Assembly (NCBI GenBank): GCA_028275365.1
Contig: JAPWUU010000003.1
Coordinates: 1-64,000, forward strand
Length of the DNA stretch: 64,000 bases
Source of the DNA: Candidatus Caldatribacterium sp.
GTDB taxonomy: Bacteria > Atribacterota > Atribacteria > Atribacterales > Caldatribacteriaceae
Direction: 5' to 3'
Shown: piece after piece, positions 8,664 to 16,259 of the stretch
Position numbering within the stretch: the first letter of the stretch is position 1
Layout of the letters: every line of letters starts with the position of its first letter
Notes under the pieces: generated by a model
Told to the model about the DNA's origin: nothing
Seen by the model: only the letters and a program-made list of their open reading frames with translations
Database searches by the model: none
Program-made: the position numbers and the translations under genes

Positions 8664-9117
8664 CCTGGGGGATTTTCCCTGGTTGCAGAGGACACTGATT
8701 GCACGTTTCAGGGTGTACGAAGGCGCTCACCCGGTACTCTATCACGAATCGTTCATTGAGCCGGCGAAGGAAGAAGAACGACCCCACCAGACTTCCAAAG
8801 AGCCCAAAAAGCGCAAGGACCTGCCGGGCAAAAAGCACAAGAAAAAGCAGGTACACGCCTAAGGCGAGGAGAATGGGGAAGAGGTACAGGAAGAAGGCAA
8901 CGGAGAGTGCTACGGTGTCCCGCACTTCGACGAAAACCGTATCCCCCGGGCAGGCGTGGACGTCGTTTCGGGCCCGCACCGTGTAGAAGTCGCTTCCAGA
9001 ATCATCGATGAGGGAGGAGCTTAGGGGGCATCTTTCCCCTCCACATCCCAGGCGCTTCTCCACATGGACCAGAGCGTATTCACCTTCAGTGCGCAGAACC
9101 TTCCCCACCTGTCTCAT
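8647..9117 (-). CDS. rseC: RseC/MucC-like integral membrane protein
   Basis: Protein of 156 residues. The N-terminal part contains a cysteine group (CGGERC) in a region like the RseC/MucC family, followed by VHACPGDTVFVEV, two membrane segments in the middle (about 72-115), and a C-terminal CNQCP motif. Family members are linked to sigma-E regulation, to the SoxR-reducing system and to Rnf-type complexes, but none of these partners is in the window, so its role here is open. ATG 9117 is preceded by AAGGGGAG. A -10/-35 pair lies directly upstream. Its end overlaps the sensor gene by 17 bases. Confidence 0.75.
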   Translation of the reverse strand: MRQVGKVLRTEGEYALVHVEKRLGCGGERCPLSSSLIDDSGSDFYTVRARNDVHACPGDTVFVEVRDTVALSVAFFLYLFPILLALGVYLLFLVLFARQVLALFGLFGSLVGSFFFLRRLNERFVIEYRVSAFVHPETCNQCPLQPGKIPQGENRD

Positions 9118-9132
9118 GGGTCTCCCCTTCCA

Positions 9133-9161
9133 TTTATATCAAAACACCTCTTCAGGGACAA
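9133..9161 (-). promoter_or_regulatory. Promoter for rseC
   Basis: On the minus strand, TTGTCC (9161-9156) and TATAAA (9138-9133) are separated by 17 bases. The -10 is followed at once by TGGAAGGGGAG, which holds the ribosome binding site for ATG 9117. The -35 falls inside the end of the alkaline phosphatase gene. Confidence 0.55.
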
Positions 9162-10443
9162 CCTGCTTCTTGAGGAGGGCTTTCAGGAGCTTGGCAATAT
9201 CCGTGTTGCTTGAGGCGTTCTGGAAAACCTGAGAACTCTCTCCCCAGGCGTACAGCGGCACAGGGCAAGCAGTGTGTCCCGTGGTGGACCAGAAAAGACC
9301 TTCTCGCTCAGCAAGTAGCCGAACCAGCCGTATCCAGAGAGCGTTGCCGTTTCCATGAACGAGGAACTCCGAAGAAGCTCTGGCAAGTTCCTCTTCAAGA
9401 CCCTGCAGGGTTTCCTCACCCCAGGTGGAGACGAAAAGCGCAAAGAGGGCTTCTTCTTTCTTGGGAGTGGTTCTGAGCTTTGCCAGAAATCGCTCGTATG
9501 AGAAGGCCTGTGGGGGAATTCTGGGGAGGGGGTTTCTCCTGAACATGAGGCCACCGGTGTCGTGGTCGGCGGTCACAAGAATCAGGGTTTCGTCTTGGTG
9601 TGCTTTCCCGAAGGAAAGGGCAACGCGGACGGCGGCTTCAAAATCCTCAACCTCAGCAAGAGACGAGGCAATGTCGTTTGCATGGTTGCACCAGTCGATG
9701 CGTCCACCCTCCACCACAAGGAAAAACCCCGAAGAATCCTGCAAGAGCTCTATGGCCTTCCGGACGGAAGAGGCAAGGCTCGGTGCAGGATCCCTCCGGT
9801 CAATGGCGAAGGTGAAGGGGAGAAGGGCAATGACCGGAAGGGAAGCAGGCTTAAGCGAGAAGAAGGCGGCAGGGTCCTGGATAACCCTGTACCCCTTCTT
9901 TCGGGCTAAAGCAAGAATCCTTTCCCGTGATGCTTCACCTGAGCTTGCGATCCCACTTCCCACAAAAAGGTCAAAGCCGGACTCCACGAGTTGCCAGGCA
10001 ATGTCGTCGTAGGATTTTCGAGACGGGACGTGGGCGTAGAAGGCCGCGGGAGTAGCGTCGTTTACGGCGACATTGGTGACGATGCCAACCCGGAGTCCCT
10101 GGTTTTTCGCCACCTGGGCAACGTTCTCAAGGAGACGACCCTGACCATCCACGCCCAGCACGCCCTGGGAAACCTTCACCCCGCAGGCGATGCTTGTGGC
10201 TGCGGAAGCTGAGTCCGGGATGCCACCCTGTGCGGTCCGGTTGTCCAGGAAAACCCGGATGGGGAAATCCGCAAAGGCAGGGATACGTCCCCTGGCTGCG
10301 GCCAAAGCCATATACAGGTCGATTTCCTCCTGGCCCAGTCCGTCAGCAATGAAAAGGAAGACGTACCGTGGCAGCGCGTCCCCCAGAGAAGGTGGAAAAA
10401 GGGCCAGGAGGAACAAGAACAGGAGAATGTACCGCCCCATCAA
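9139..10443 (-). CDS. Alkaline phosphatase (PhoA family), exported
   Basis: Phosphomonoesterase of 434 residues. An N-terminal signal peptide (MMGRYILLFLFLLALFPPSLGDA) is followed by the family motifs: FIADGLG with the metal-binding Asp, PDSASAATSIACG with the nucleophilic Ser, EGGRIDWCNHAND, TADHDTGG and TTGHTACPVPLYAWG with the metal-binding His. These place it in the PhoA-type alkaline phosphatases, likely periplasmic, releasing phosphate from esters. The first codons overlap the stop of the aldo/keto reductase gene by 4 bases, so both are probably translated from one transcript. No Pho box was recognised. Confidence 0.9.
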   Translation of the reverse strand: MMGRYILLFLFLLALFPPSLGDALPRYVFLFIADGLGQEEIDLYMALAAARGRIPAFADFPIRVFLDNRTAQGGIPDSASAATSIACGVKVSQGVLGVDGQGRLLENVAQVAKNQGLRVGIVTNVAVNDATPAAFYAHVPSRKSYDDIAWQLVESGFDLFVGSGIASSGEASRERILALARKKGYRVIQDPAAFFSLKPASLPVIALLPFTFAIDRRDPAPSLASSVRKAIELLQDSSGFFLVVEGGRIDWCNHANDIASSLAEVEDFEAAVRVALSFGKAHQDETLILVTADHDTGGLMFRRNPLPRIPPQAFSYERFLAKLRTTPKKEEALFALFVSTWGEETLQGLEEELARASSEFLVHGNGNALWIRLVRLLAEREGLFWSTTGHTACPVPLYAWGESSQVFQNASSNTDIAKLLKALLKKQVVPEEVF

Positions 10444-11240
10444 AGCCGTGAGGCCACCTTTTCTCCCCGGTCCAGACGGGCGATGGCTTTGTGCTCTTCT
10501 TGGGTGAGGGAGAAATCAAAGATTTCAAGGTTTTCCCGCTGGTGTTTCACGTCTTTCGCCTTGGGAATGGCCGCCACCATATCCTGTTCGATGAGCCAGC
10601 GGAGGACAACCTGGGAAACAGTCTTTCCGTACTTCCTGGCAATGTCCTGGAGAAGAGGATCCCCAAAGAGCCGGCCCCTGGCAAGGGGGGAATATGCGGT
10701 GAGAATGATACGGTGTTTCTGGCAGTATTCAAGGAGGGGTTTCTGGGAGAGGTAGGGGTGGTACTCCACCTGGTCGGTGAGGATGGGAAGGGTAGTCAGT
10801 GTCCTGGCTTTTTCAAGAAGAGCCACGTCGAAGTTGCTCACCCCGATGAAGCGAACCTTCCCCTCTTTGTGCAGCTTCTCCATGGCTCTGAGGCTCTCCT
10901 CAAGGGGGACGGCCTCGCTGGGCCAGTGGATGAGGTAGAGGTCAACGTAGTCGGTGCTGAGCTTTCTCAAGCTCTCCTCGCAGGAGTGGATGAGGTCCTG
11001 GAAACGCAGGTGGGTGTACCAGACTTTGGTGGTGAGGAAAATGTCCTCCCGGGGAACTCCCGAATCCCGGATGGCCCGCCCAACCTCCTTTTCGTTATCG
11101 TAGAATTCGGCGGTGTCGATGTGCCGGTATCCCAAAGAGAGCGCGCTCAAGACCGCCCGATATCCCTCTTCACCCCGCAGGTCCCAGGTGCCAAGGCCAA
11201 TAACCGGGACCTTTGCCCCATGGAGTTCGATGTACCGCAT
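10440..11240 (-). CDS. Aldo/keto reductase (2,5-diketogluconate reductase type)
   Basis: NADPH-dependent carbonyl reductase of 266 residues with a TIM-barrel fold. The catalytic tetrad is visible: Asp in RHIDTAEFYDNE, Tyr in the same segment, Lys in LTTKVWYTH and His in LYLIHWPSE. VEYHPYL and IPKAKDVKHQRENL are the usual later family signatures, the second binding NADPH. ATG 11240 is chosen because GGAGGTG lies 6 bases upstream; the frame remains open to 11273, but this adds residues unlike the family. Substrate unknown. Confidence 0.9.
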   Translation of the reverse strand: MRYIELHGAKVPVIGLGTWDLRGEEGYRAVLSALSLGYRHIDTAEFYDNEKEVGRAIRDSGVPREDIFLTTKVWYTHLRFQDLIHSCEESLRKLSTDYVDLYLIHWPSEAVPLEESLRAMEKLHKEGKVRFIGVSNFDVALLEKARTLTTLPILTDQVEYHPYLSQKPLLEYCQKHRIILTAYSPLARGRLFGDPLLQDIARKYGKTVSQVVLRWLIEQDMVAAIPKAKDVKHQRENLEIFDFSLTQEEHKAIARLDRGEKVASRL

Positions 11241-11271
11241 GGTTTCACCTCCAGAGCCGCTTCTCCCTTCC

Positions 11272-11277
11272 ATTGTA
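11272..11277 (-). promoter_or_regulatory. -10 element for the aldo/keto reductase-phosphatase pair
   Basis: TACAAT on the minus strand followed by GGAAGGGAG, about 31 bases before ATG 11240. No clear -35 is seen. It lies at the stop codon of the small upstream open frame. Confidence 0.4.
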
Positions 11278-11279
11278 CC

Positions 11280-11435
11280 TCATTTTTCTCGGCGCAGAGC
11301 AGGCTCTGGGGTATTCTCGGGAGCGTTCTCCGTCTCCCTCTGGGAGAGGGTCGGCTTTTCCTCCACAAGGGTACAGGCGATGATGGCCCGGTATTGATTC
11401 CCGCTGAGGTGGTTTTCCCGGATTCGAATGGCCAT
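11280..11435 (-). CDS. Possible small protein, 51 residues, unknown
   Basis: A short open frame starting MAIRIRENHLSGNQ and ending PALRREK. It is supported by a strong ribosome binding site (GGAAGGGAGGAAG, spacing about 4) and by lying in a gap that otherwise holds no gene. The protein is hydrophilic with one cysteine and no motif I recognise; the second half is rich in Glu, Pro and Arg. It would be read in the same direction as the aldo/keto reductase gene. Codon use gives no decision at this length. Confidence 0.45.
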   Translation of the reverse strand: MAIRIRENHLSGNQYRAIIACTLVEEKPTLSQRETENAPENTPEPALRREK

Positions 11436-11554
11436 GGTCTTCCTCCCTTCCATCCCTAATGTTCGGCAGAAGCAAAGAAAAGTTTAGGGGTGGGAATAGA
11501 AAAAAGCGGGCCGTGGTTTTTGCCTAAAAAGCCCAAAGAAGGGAGGATGTCCAG

Positions 11555-12070
11555 GTGAGTAAGATTCCCCACAAGATGACCCAGGCCAATATGGAAAATG
11601 CCTACGCCGGGGAGTCCCAGGCCCACATGCGGTACCTTATTTTCTCCGAGGTGGCGGAAAAAGAGGGAAAGCCGAACATCGCTCGCCTCTTCCGGGCCAT
11701 AGCCTATGCGGAGCAGGTCCATGCCACGAACCACTACCGGGCTTTAGGCAACATCAACGACACGGTGGCGAACCTTGACATGGCCATTGCAGGAGAAACC
11801 TTTGAGGTGGAGGAAATGTACCCGGTGTACCATGAGGTAGCGAAATTCCAGGGGGAGAAGGAATCCGAGAAAAGTACGCATTACGCCCTGGAAGCAGAGA
11901 AAATCCACGCCAGGATGTACCAGAAAGCCAAGGAAGCGGCGCTGCAGGGGAAGGATATGGAACTCGGTGTGGTGTCCATCTGTCCTGTCTGCGGCTACAC
12001 GGTGGAAGGGGAGGTCCCAGAGTTCTGCCCCATCTGTGGCACGCCTAAAGCGTCGTTCAAGAGTTTTTGA
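11555..12070 (+). CDS. rbr: Rubrerythrin
   Basis: Peroxidase of 171 residues that reduces hydrogen peroxide in anaerobes. The four-helix di-iron domain contains ENAYAGESQAHMRY, the ExxH of YAEQVHATNHYRAL, EMYPVYHEVAKFQGE and EAEKIHARMY. A C-terminal rubredoxin domain follows with CPVCG and CPICG pairs for one iron. GTG 11555 is preceded by GGGAGGAT. Superoxide reductase follows 13 bases later, so the pair converts superoxide to peroxide to water. No promoter could be assigned in 11436-11554. Confidence 0.95.
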   Translation: MSKIPHKMTQANMENAYAGESQAHMRYLIFSEVAEKEGKPNIARLFRAIAYAEQVHATNHYRALGNINDTVANLDMAIAGETFEVEEMYPVYHEVAKFQGEKESEKSTHYALEAEKIHARMYQKAKEAALQGKDMELGVVSICPVCGYTVEGEVPEFCPICGTPKASFKSF

Positions 12071-12083
12071 GGAGGTGGTGTCC

Positions 12084-12476
12084 ATGGCCTTTGAGAACCT
12101 TTTTCAGTCGGCAGACTGGAAGCAAGAAAAGCACGTCCCGGTCCTCGAGGGGCCGGAAGTGGTGAAAAAGGGGGAAGTTGCGGTCTTCCGGGTGACCGTG
12201 GGCAAGGAAATCCCCCATCCCAACACTACCGAGCATCACATCCGGTGGATTGAACTCTACTTCGCCCCTGAGGGGGAGAAATTCCCATACCAGCTGGGGA
12301 GGGTGGAGTTCACCGCTCATGGGGAGAGCGTTGCGGGGGCCAACCAGGGTCCTGCGCACACCGAACCCCAGGCGCTCTTTGCCGTGAAACTCGACCGTTC
12401 TGGGGTCCTCTACGCTACGTCGTACTGTAACATTCACGGCCTCTGGAGGAGTGAAAAAGCGATTACCATCGAGTGA
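12084..12476 (+). CDS. sorA: Superoxide reductase (neelaredoxin/desulfoferrodoxin C-domain)
   Basis: Iron protein of 130 residues that reduces superoxide to hydrogen peroxide without making oxygen. The single-domain (class II) form is present, with no N-terminal desulforedoxin domain. Ligands of the Fe(His)4(Cys) site are visible in KHVPV, HPNTTEHHI and SYCNIHGLW. ATG 12084 has GGAGGTGG seven bases upstream; the open frame extends further up, but that part belongs to rbr. Electrons would normally come from rubredoxin. Confidence 0.93.
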   Translation: MAFENLFQSADWKQEKHVPVLEGPEVVKKGEVAVFRVTVGKEIPHPNTTEHHIRWIELYFAPEGEKFPYQLGRVEFTAHGESVAGANQGPAHTEPQALFAVKLDRSGVLYATSYCNIHGLWRSEKAITIE

Positions 12477-12480
12477 GGCA

Positions 12481-12504
12481 GAGCCCCGGAGCGCTCCGGG
12501 GCTC
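12481..12504. repeat. Perfect 24-base GC-rich palindrome after sorA
   Basis: The sequence GAGCCCCGGAGC is followed directly by its reverse complement, giving a 12-bp stem with little or no loop. It sits 4 bases after the sorA stop and 10 bases before the ATG of the cation transporter. There is no T run, so it is not a standard intrinsic terminator. It could be an mRNA 3' stability element, a site for a dimeric regulator, or a hairpin that affects translation of the next gene. Confidence 0.6.
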
Positions 12505-12514
12505 TGGGGTTCCC

Positions 12515-13408
12515 ATGAGCCTCAAGGAAAAGAGCTCCCACCGTACCCTGTTGCCGCTTTCTCTTGGCATTGCCCTAAACACCGGAATTTTTGTGGCTGA
12601 GGTTGTGGGAGGACTCCTCTCGGGGAGCCTGGCCCTCCTTTCGGATGCCCTGCACAATCTCGCGGATATTTTTTCCCTTTTCACCGCTTTTTTCGCCTTG
12701 CGTCTTGCCTTGCGGGCTCGAACGCCCGGGAAAACTTATGGTTACCGGAGAGCGGAGATTCTTGCGGCGTTTGTGAACACACTGCTCCTTTTTGGGGTAG
12801 CAGCGTATCTTGTGCGGGAAGCTACGGAACGTTTCTTTCGTCCTTCACCTCTCCGGCTTGAGGTGGCGCTTCTCGTGGCCGTTGTGGGGCTTCTGGGAAA
12901 CTTTGGCTCTGCCGTTCTTCTCTTTTCCTCTTCCCGAGAGAGCCTCAGCATCCGAAGCGCCTTTGTGCACCTTGTGGCTGATACCCTTTCCTCCTGCGCA
13001 GTGGTTTTGGGGGTTGGGATGGCAAGGTCCCTGGGGTGGACATGGCTTGACGCCCTCGTGGGCTTGGGGGTAGTGGTCTTTGTTCTGCGGGAGGCCTTTC
13101 CGCTTTTCTGGAGAACCATCCATATCCTCATGCAGGGGACTCCACCACACATCCAACCGGAGGCTCTCAAAAAACGTCTTGAAGCCATTGCAGGAGTGGA
13201 GAACGTCCACCACCTCCACCTCTGGTCGCTGAACGAAAGAGAACACTACGCAGAATTCCACGTGGTGACGACCTGCGCAACCTTGCAGGAGGTGGATGTG
13301 CTTCGGCGGGAAATCGCTGCAATCCTCTGGAAAGAGTTCGGCATCCACCACAGCACCATCCAGTTTGAGTGCCAATCGTGCGGCGGGGACCTCATTGTTC
13401 AGGAGTGA
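12515..13408 (+). CDS. Cation diffusion facilitator (zinc/divalent metal efflux)
   Basis: Membrane antiporter of 297 residues, CzcD/ZitB-like. Six membrane segments occupy residues about 15-200; the metal-site motif SDALHNLAD (HxxxD) lies in the second and HLVADTLSS in the fifth. A cytoplasmic C-terminal domain (about 205-297) has the usual VENVHHLHLWSL and HYAEFHVV. A terminal CQSC pair is present. ATG 12515 is chosen because the protein before it is not membrane-like; only a weak GGGG site precedes it. Probably exports Zn2+ or Fe2+, which would fit its place after the iron proteins. Confidence 0.88.
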   Translation: MSLKEKSSHRTLLPLSLGIALNTGIFVAEVVGGLLSGSLALLSDALHNLADIFSLFTAFFALRLALRARTPGKTYGYRRAEILAAFVNTLLLFGVAAYLVREATERFFRPSPLRLEVALLVAVVGLLGNFGSAVLLFSSSRESLSIRSAFVHLVADTLSSCAVVLGVGMARSLGWTWLDALVGLGVVVFVLREAFPLFWRTIHILMQGTPPHIQPEALKKRLEAIAGVENVHHLHLWSLNEREHYAEFHVVTTCATLQEVDVLRREIAAILWKEFGIHHSTIQFECQSCGGDLIVQE

Positions 13409-13610
13409 GGTGCTCGGTTTCCTGCAGAATCTTCTGTACCTCCTCTTCTGTGGTTCGGAGTTTCTGTCGCAAGAACTGACAAAGAAACGAAGCCCGCCTC
13501 ACCTTTTCCACAAGGAGGTCAATATCGACCATGCCGTCCTCGAGCTCCTGAACGATGGCCTGGAGTTCTGCCAGGGCCTCCCGATAGGTAAGGTTCTCAG
13601 AAGGACCCAC
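13392..13610 (-). CDS. xseB: Exodeoxyribonuclease VII small subunit
   Basis: Helical protein of 72 residues (LTYREALAELQAIVQELEDG, then DLLVEKVRRA) matching XseB, which partners XseA in degrading single-stranded DNA. Length and the start pattern YREALxELxxIVxxLE are typical. Its start overlaps the 3' end of xseA by 14 bases, and its end overlaps the convergent cation transporter gene by 17 bases. Confidence 0.9.
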   Translation of the reverse strand: MGPSENLTYREALAELQAIVQELEDGMVDIDLLVEKVRRASFLCQFLRQKLRTTEEEVQKILQETEHLTPEQ

Positions 13611-14907
13611 GGGTTGTCACCTCGCTTTGTATCCATCCATCACAGAACCTCGTCTCTACAACATCTCCAGGGGCGCACTCCTTTGCGCTCTTCATAATTT
13701 TCCCCTGCCGTAAGGTCAGGGTGTACCCTCGTCTGAGGGTATTGTGAGGGTCAAGAAGCGCCACAGCCCGGGTGATTTGCTCTAAAGAAGCGGTGTGGGT
13801 GAGAAACGTCGCCTTCAAAGCGTCACCCAGCTTCTGCCAGATTCCCGAAAACGCGTTGTCGTTTTTCTCTAAGGTACGACGTGCGCACTCTTTAAGCCTC
13901 CATCGAAGCTGCATGGTCGTTTCCTGCACACCCTCAAGAGCATTCCGGCTGCGTCGCTCAAGATGTGCAGAAAGCTCCGTAAGAGTAATTTTCTGGTCCT
14001 GGAGAAGACGCGTCACAGTGCCTTTGAGCGCAAGGTACGCCGTAAGGACGAGTTCGTCAAACGCTCGCATGCGTTCGATGAGGAAATCCGCGACGGCTGT
14101 TGGGGTTTTCAGAGAGTGGTACGCCACGGCATCAAGGATGGTTTCGTCTCTCTGGTGCCCAATGCCCACAAGAACAGGAAGAGGAAAAGTAGCAATGGCC
14201 TTCCCCAGGGTGTAGCTATCAAACCAGTGAAGGTCTGACTGAGCTCCGCCGCCCCGGAGGATGACGAGTACATCGAAGTCTCTGGCCCGCCTGCGGACTT
14301 CCTCAAGGGCCGAAAGGAAGGTGAGTTCGGTTTCTTCTCCCTGAACGAAAACAGGGAAGAGTTCAACCTGGAACCGGAAGCCGTAGGGGTTTTCCTGGAG
14401 GTGGGCAAGGAAGTCCCCGAAGCCTGCGGCATGAGGAGAGGAAAGAACAGCCAGGCGCTGGGGGATAAGGGGAAAGGGGAGGGAACGATTCCTCTCCAGA
14501 TACCCTTCCTGGGCGAGACGAGAGAGCACTTCCTTTTTGTGGCGCATCATTGCTCCCAGGGAATACTGGGGGTCAATGTCCCGGATGTCCAGGGAGAGAC
14601 CGTACACCGGGTGGAAACGAACCCTGACAAGGGCGAGAATTTCCATGCCTTTTGCCAGGGTTCTGCCGGTCACGGCGGAGAACGAGGAGAGCACCGAGGA
14701 GAAAGAGGCCCAAATGGTTCCCCTCACCCGAGCCCGGAGTTCCTGATTGTGCTTTTCCACAAGCTCCAGGTAACAGTGACCAGTCTGATCAAACCGAAGG
14801 TCGGCGATTTCTGCCACAACCCAGAGAGGGGCAGCAAAACACGCTTCCAGGGTTTCGCCAATCATCTCCAGAAGCTCTGAGAGCGAGAAAACCATACCCC
14901 GTTCCAT
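13597..14907 (-). CDS. xseA: Exodeoxyribonuclease VII large subunit
   Basis: Catalytic subunit of about 436 residues. The N-terminal OB-fold ([35 protein letters not shown]) binds single-stranded DNA; the nuclease core includes [31 protein letters not shown] and [16 protein letters not shown] long helical segment follows before the C-terminal RRGYTLT. ATG 14907 is chosen because GGGGGGAG precedes it and the family homology begins there; the upstream extension to 15024 runs through the promoter. Confidence 0.93.
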   Translation of the reverse strand: MERGMVFSLSELLEMIGETLEACFAAPLWVVAEIADLRFDQTGHCYLELVEKHNQELRARVRGTIWASFSSVLSSFSAVTGRTLAKGMEILALVRVRFHPVYGLSLDIRDIDPQYSLGAMMRHKKEVLSRLAQEGYLERNRSLPFPLIPQRLAVLSSPHAAGFGDFLAHLQENPYGFRFQVELFPVFVQGEETELTFLSALEEVRRRARDFDVLVILRGGGAQSDLHWFDSYTLGKAIATFPLPVLVGIGHQRDETILDAVAYHSLKTPTAVADFLIERMRAFDELVLTAYLALKGTVTRLLQDQKITLTELSAHLERRSRNALEGVQETTMQLRWRLKECARRTLEKNDNAFSGIWQKLGDALKATFLTHTASLEQITRAVALLDPHNTLRRGYTLTLRQGKIMKSAKECAPGDVVETRFCDGWIQSEVTTRGSF

Positions 14908-14924
14908 GCGTACTCCCCCCTTCC

Positions 14925-14933
14925 ATTGTACCA
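14925..14933 (-). promoter_or_regulatory. Extended -10 promoter for xseAB
   Basis: TGGTACAAT on the minus strand is a TGN-extended -10 directly followed by GGAAGGGGGGAG, which contains the xseA ribosome binding site. No good -35 is seen. It is divergent from the TATACT element for bTHX 44 bases away. Confidence 0.5.
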
Positions 14934-14976
14934 GAAGGGGAGGAACATTCCTCTTCTCGATAGGAGAATCCTCCGG

Positions 14977-14982
14977 TATACT
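14977..14982 (+). promoter_or_regulatory. -10 element for bTHX
   Basis: TATACT lies 34 bases before the ATG of the small ribosomal protein gene. The -35 region is weak. AAAGGAGG at about 15000-15006 is the ribosome binding site. Confidence 0.4.
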
Positions 14983-15016
14983 AAAGGAAAAAACCACCAA
15001 AGGAGGTTGCGTGGAC

Positions 15017-15121
15017 ATGGGCAAAGGCGATCACCGGACACGGCGGGGGAAAATCTTCATGGGGACCTATGGGAAGGTACGGCCTCGGAAGAGGAAAAAG
15101 AAAGAGAAGGAGGCCGCCTGA
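15017..15121 (+). CDS. 30S ribosomal protein bTHX
   Basis: Very basic 34-residue peptide starting [14 protein letters not shown] and continuing [14 protein letters not shown]. It matches the small 30S protein Thx known from Thermus (GKGDRRTRRGKIW...GTYGKYRPRKKK), which sits in the head of the 30S subunit and helps stabilise rRNA packing. The tail is a few residues longer (KEKEAA). AGGAGG lies 10 bases before ATG 15017; the in-frame GTG at 15011 is also possible but adds residues not in the family. It has its own -10 element upstream. Confidence 0.9.
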   Translation: MGKGDHRTRRGKIFMGTYGKVRPRKRKKKEKEAA

Positions 15122-15125
15122 AGAG

Positions 15126-15134
15126 TGGTATAAT
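15126..15134 (+). promoter_or_regulatory. Extended -10 promoter for the lipoprotein gene
   Basis: TGGTATAAT is a perfect TGN-extended -10, only a few bases after the bTHX stop and followed by GGGGGG. The start codon is 34 bases downstream. Confidence 0.6.
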
Positions 15135-15168
15135 GGGGGGGTATCTTGAAAGGAAAGGGGAGCAGGCA

Positions 15169-15939
15169 ATGCGACTTCAAGAGGTTGTGGTGGGGGCTCT
15201 TCTTGTGACTCTGGTTCTGGGGATTTTTGGGTGTGGTCCTTCCGGTGGACCGGCAACTTCCCCCTCTCCAGGACCAGGACAGACCCAGGCGCCGGAAATT
15301 CTCAAGGCGGAGATCGTGGGGGTACGGGTGCTCTCAAGCGGTGATGCTGTGCAACCCAACCAGAACGTCGTTTTTACCGGTCGTGGACCGGCCAACGTCC
15401 AGATTCGGGTGTACCAGGGAGGGAATCTCCTGGACACTACTTCAACCAGTGCTTCAGGAGAGTTCACCTTTACCTGGAATTCGGGATCCACGGAAGGGAC
15501 GTTTCTCCTTGAGTTTGCCGCCAAGGACCCGGTGCTTGTGGAAAGCCCCAGGATTTCCTTCACCCTGGTGGTTGATGGCACCCCACCTGAGCTGTCCAGC
15601 GTCACCGCCCGGGCCAGTACTCCTTCTGGTGGTACCCCACCCAGGGTTACCGTGGTCTTCAGCGAACCCATTGTGGTGAATGACATGGTCCTTTTCACCC
15701 TTCCTCTGGGAGGGTTCTGGACGGTGAGCGTCACCGGGTCGTCGGTGTTCATTCCCACGAGCATCCAGCTTGCCACTGACAGAAAAACCGTGACCATCAC
15801 TGGGAATGCTGTTTCGCAACTTGTTGCCGGGGATAGCGTTATCGTGGGTTTTGCCCCTGCGGGTCCACTTGTGGTGACCGATGAGGCGGGGAACGCCTGC
15901 GTGAGCCCAACAGTAGTTTCGGGTACGGTTGCGCCGTGA
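15169..15939 (+). CDS. Predicted lipoprotein with Ig-like domains
   Basis: Protein of 256 residues with an N-terminal hydrophobic stretch (VVVGALLVTLVLGIFGC) ending in a likely lipidated cysteine, then a Gly/Pro/Ser-rich linker. Two beta-rich modules follow. The first (about 40-130) resembles a bacterial Ig-like fold with NVQIRVYQGG and GEFTFTWNSG. The second (about 138-256) resembles the SbsA-type Ig domain, with DGTPPELSS, VVFSEPIVV, DRKTVTITG and VVTDEAGNAC. Likely a surface or periplasmic structural or binding protein; function unknown. AAAGGGGAG precedes ATG 15169. Confidence 0.7.
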   Translation: MRLQEVVVGALLVTLVLGIFGCGPSGGPATSPSPGPGQTQAPEILKAEIVGVRVLSSGDAVQPNQNVVFTGRGPANVQIRVYQGGNLLDTTSTSASGEFTFTWNSGSTEGTFLLEFAAKDPVLVESPRISFTLVVDGTPPELSSVTARASTPSGGTPPRVTVVFSEPIVVNDMVLFTLPLGGFWTVSVTGSSVFIPTSIQLATDRKTVTITGNAVSQLVAGDSVIVGFAPAGPLVVTDEAGNACVSPTVVSGTVAP

Positions 15940-15945
15940 CTTTCT

Positions 15946-15965
15946 GGGGAGGTGTTGACCTCCCC
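15946..15965. terminator. Stem-loop between two convergent genes
   Basis: GGGGAGGT, a four-base loop and ACCTCCCC form an 8-bp GC-rich hairpin exactly between the lipoprotein stop and the stop of the minus-strand small gene. There is no clear T run on either side, so intrinsic termination is uncertain, but its position suits a shared bidirectional transcript end. Confidence 0.45.
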
Positions 15966-16199
15966 TCAGCGTTGCTGTCTCCATTCTCCACGCACGCAAC
16001 GGCAAAAACCGTGGAAGTTGGCGCACACCCCGCCCATAAGGGAAAAGAGACCCCAGAAAAGCGGGCGGGTGAGAATATGGGAGAGGACGGGGCGAGAAAA
16101 GGGGAGAAGGTACACCCCCCAGGTGATGAGCAAGCACCCCAGAACAATGCAGGCATGGCCAAAAAGAAGGAGAGCTACCCGGTTTTTTGCCGCACCCAC
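15966..16199 (-). CDS. Small Cys-rich membrane protein, 77 residues, unknown
   Basis: A start GTG at 16199 has AAAAGGAGGG about 9 bases upstream, and the frame runs for 77 residues. Two hydrophobic segments are seen: about 8-30 (VALLLFGHACIVLGCLLITW) and about 44-62 (LFWGLFSLMGGVCANF). A basic, cysteine-containing tail (HGFCRCVRGEW) follows. I do not recognise a family. Five cysteines in 77 residues is high for this genome. The open frame extends further upstream, but only as antisense to the permease. A TACAAT element lies upstream. Confidence 0.55.
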   Translation of the reverse strand: MGAAKNRVALLLFGHACIVLGCLLITWGVYLLPFSRPVLSHILTRPLFWGLFSLMGGVCANFHGFCRCVRGEWRQQR

Positions 16200-16225
16200 A
16201 GGACTTTTCCCTCCTTTTTGCCAGT

Positions 16226-16231
16226 ATTGTA
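16226..16231 (-). promoter_or_regulatory. Possible -10 for the small membrane protein gene
   Basis: TACAAT on the minus strand, 27 bases before GTG 16199, with the ribosome binding site between. No -35 was identified. Confidence 0.35.
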
Positions 16232-16259
16232 GGGGAAAGGAAGGAGGGAAGGAAGACTG

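Noticed and set aside
7299-8759. Long open frame on the plus strand (486 codons)
   Set aside because: It lies wholly antisense to the PAS/GGDEF/HD-GYP gene, whose translation has clear domain motifs; the plus-strand protein has none.
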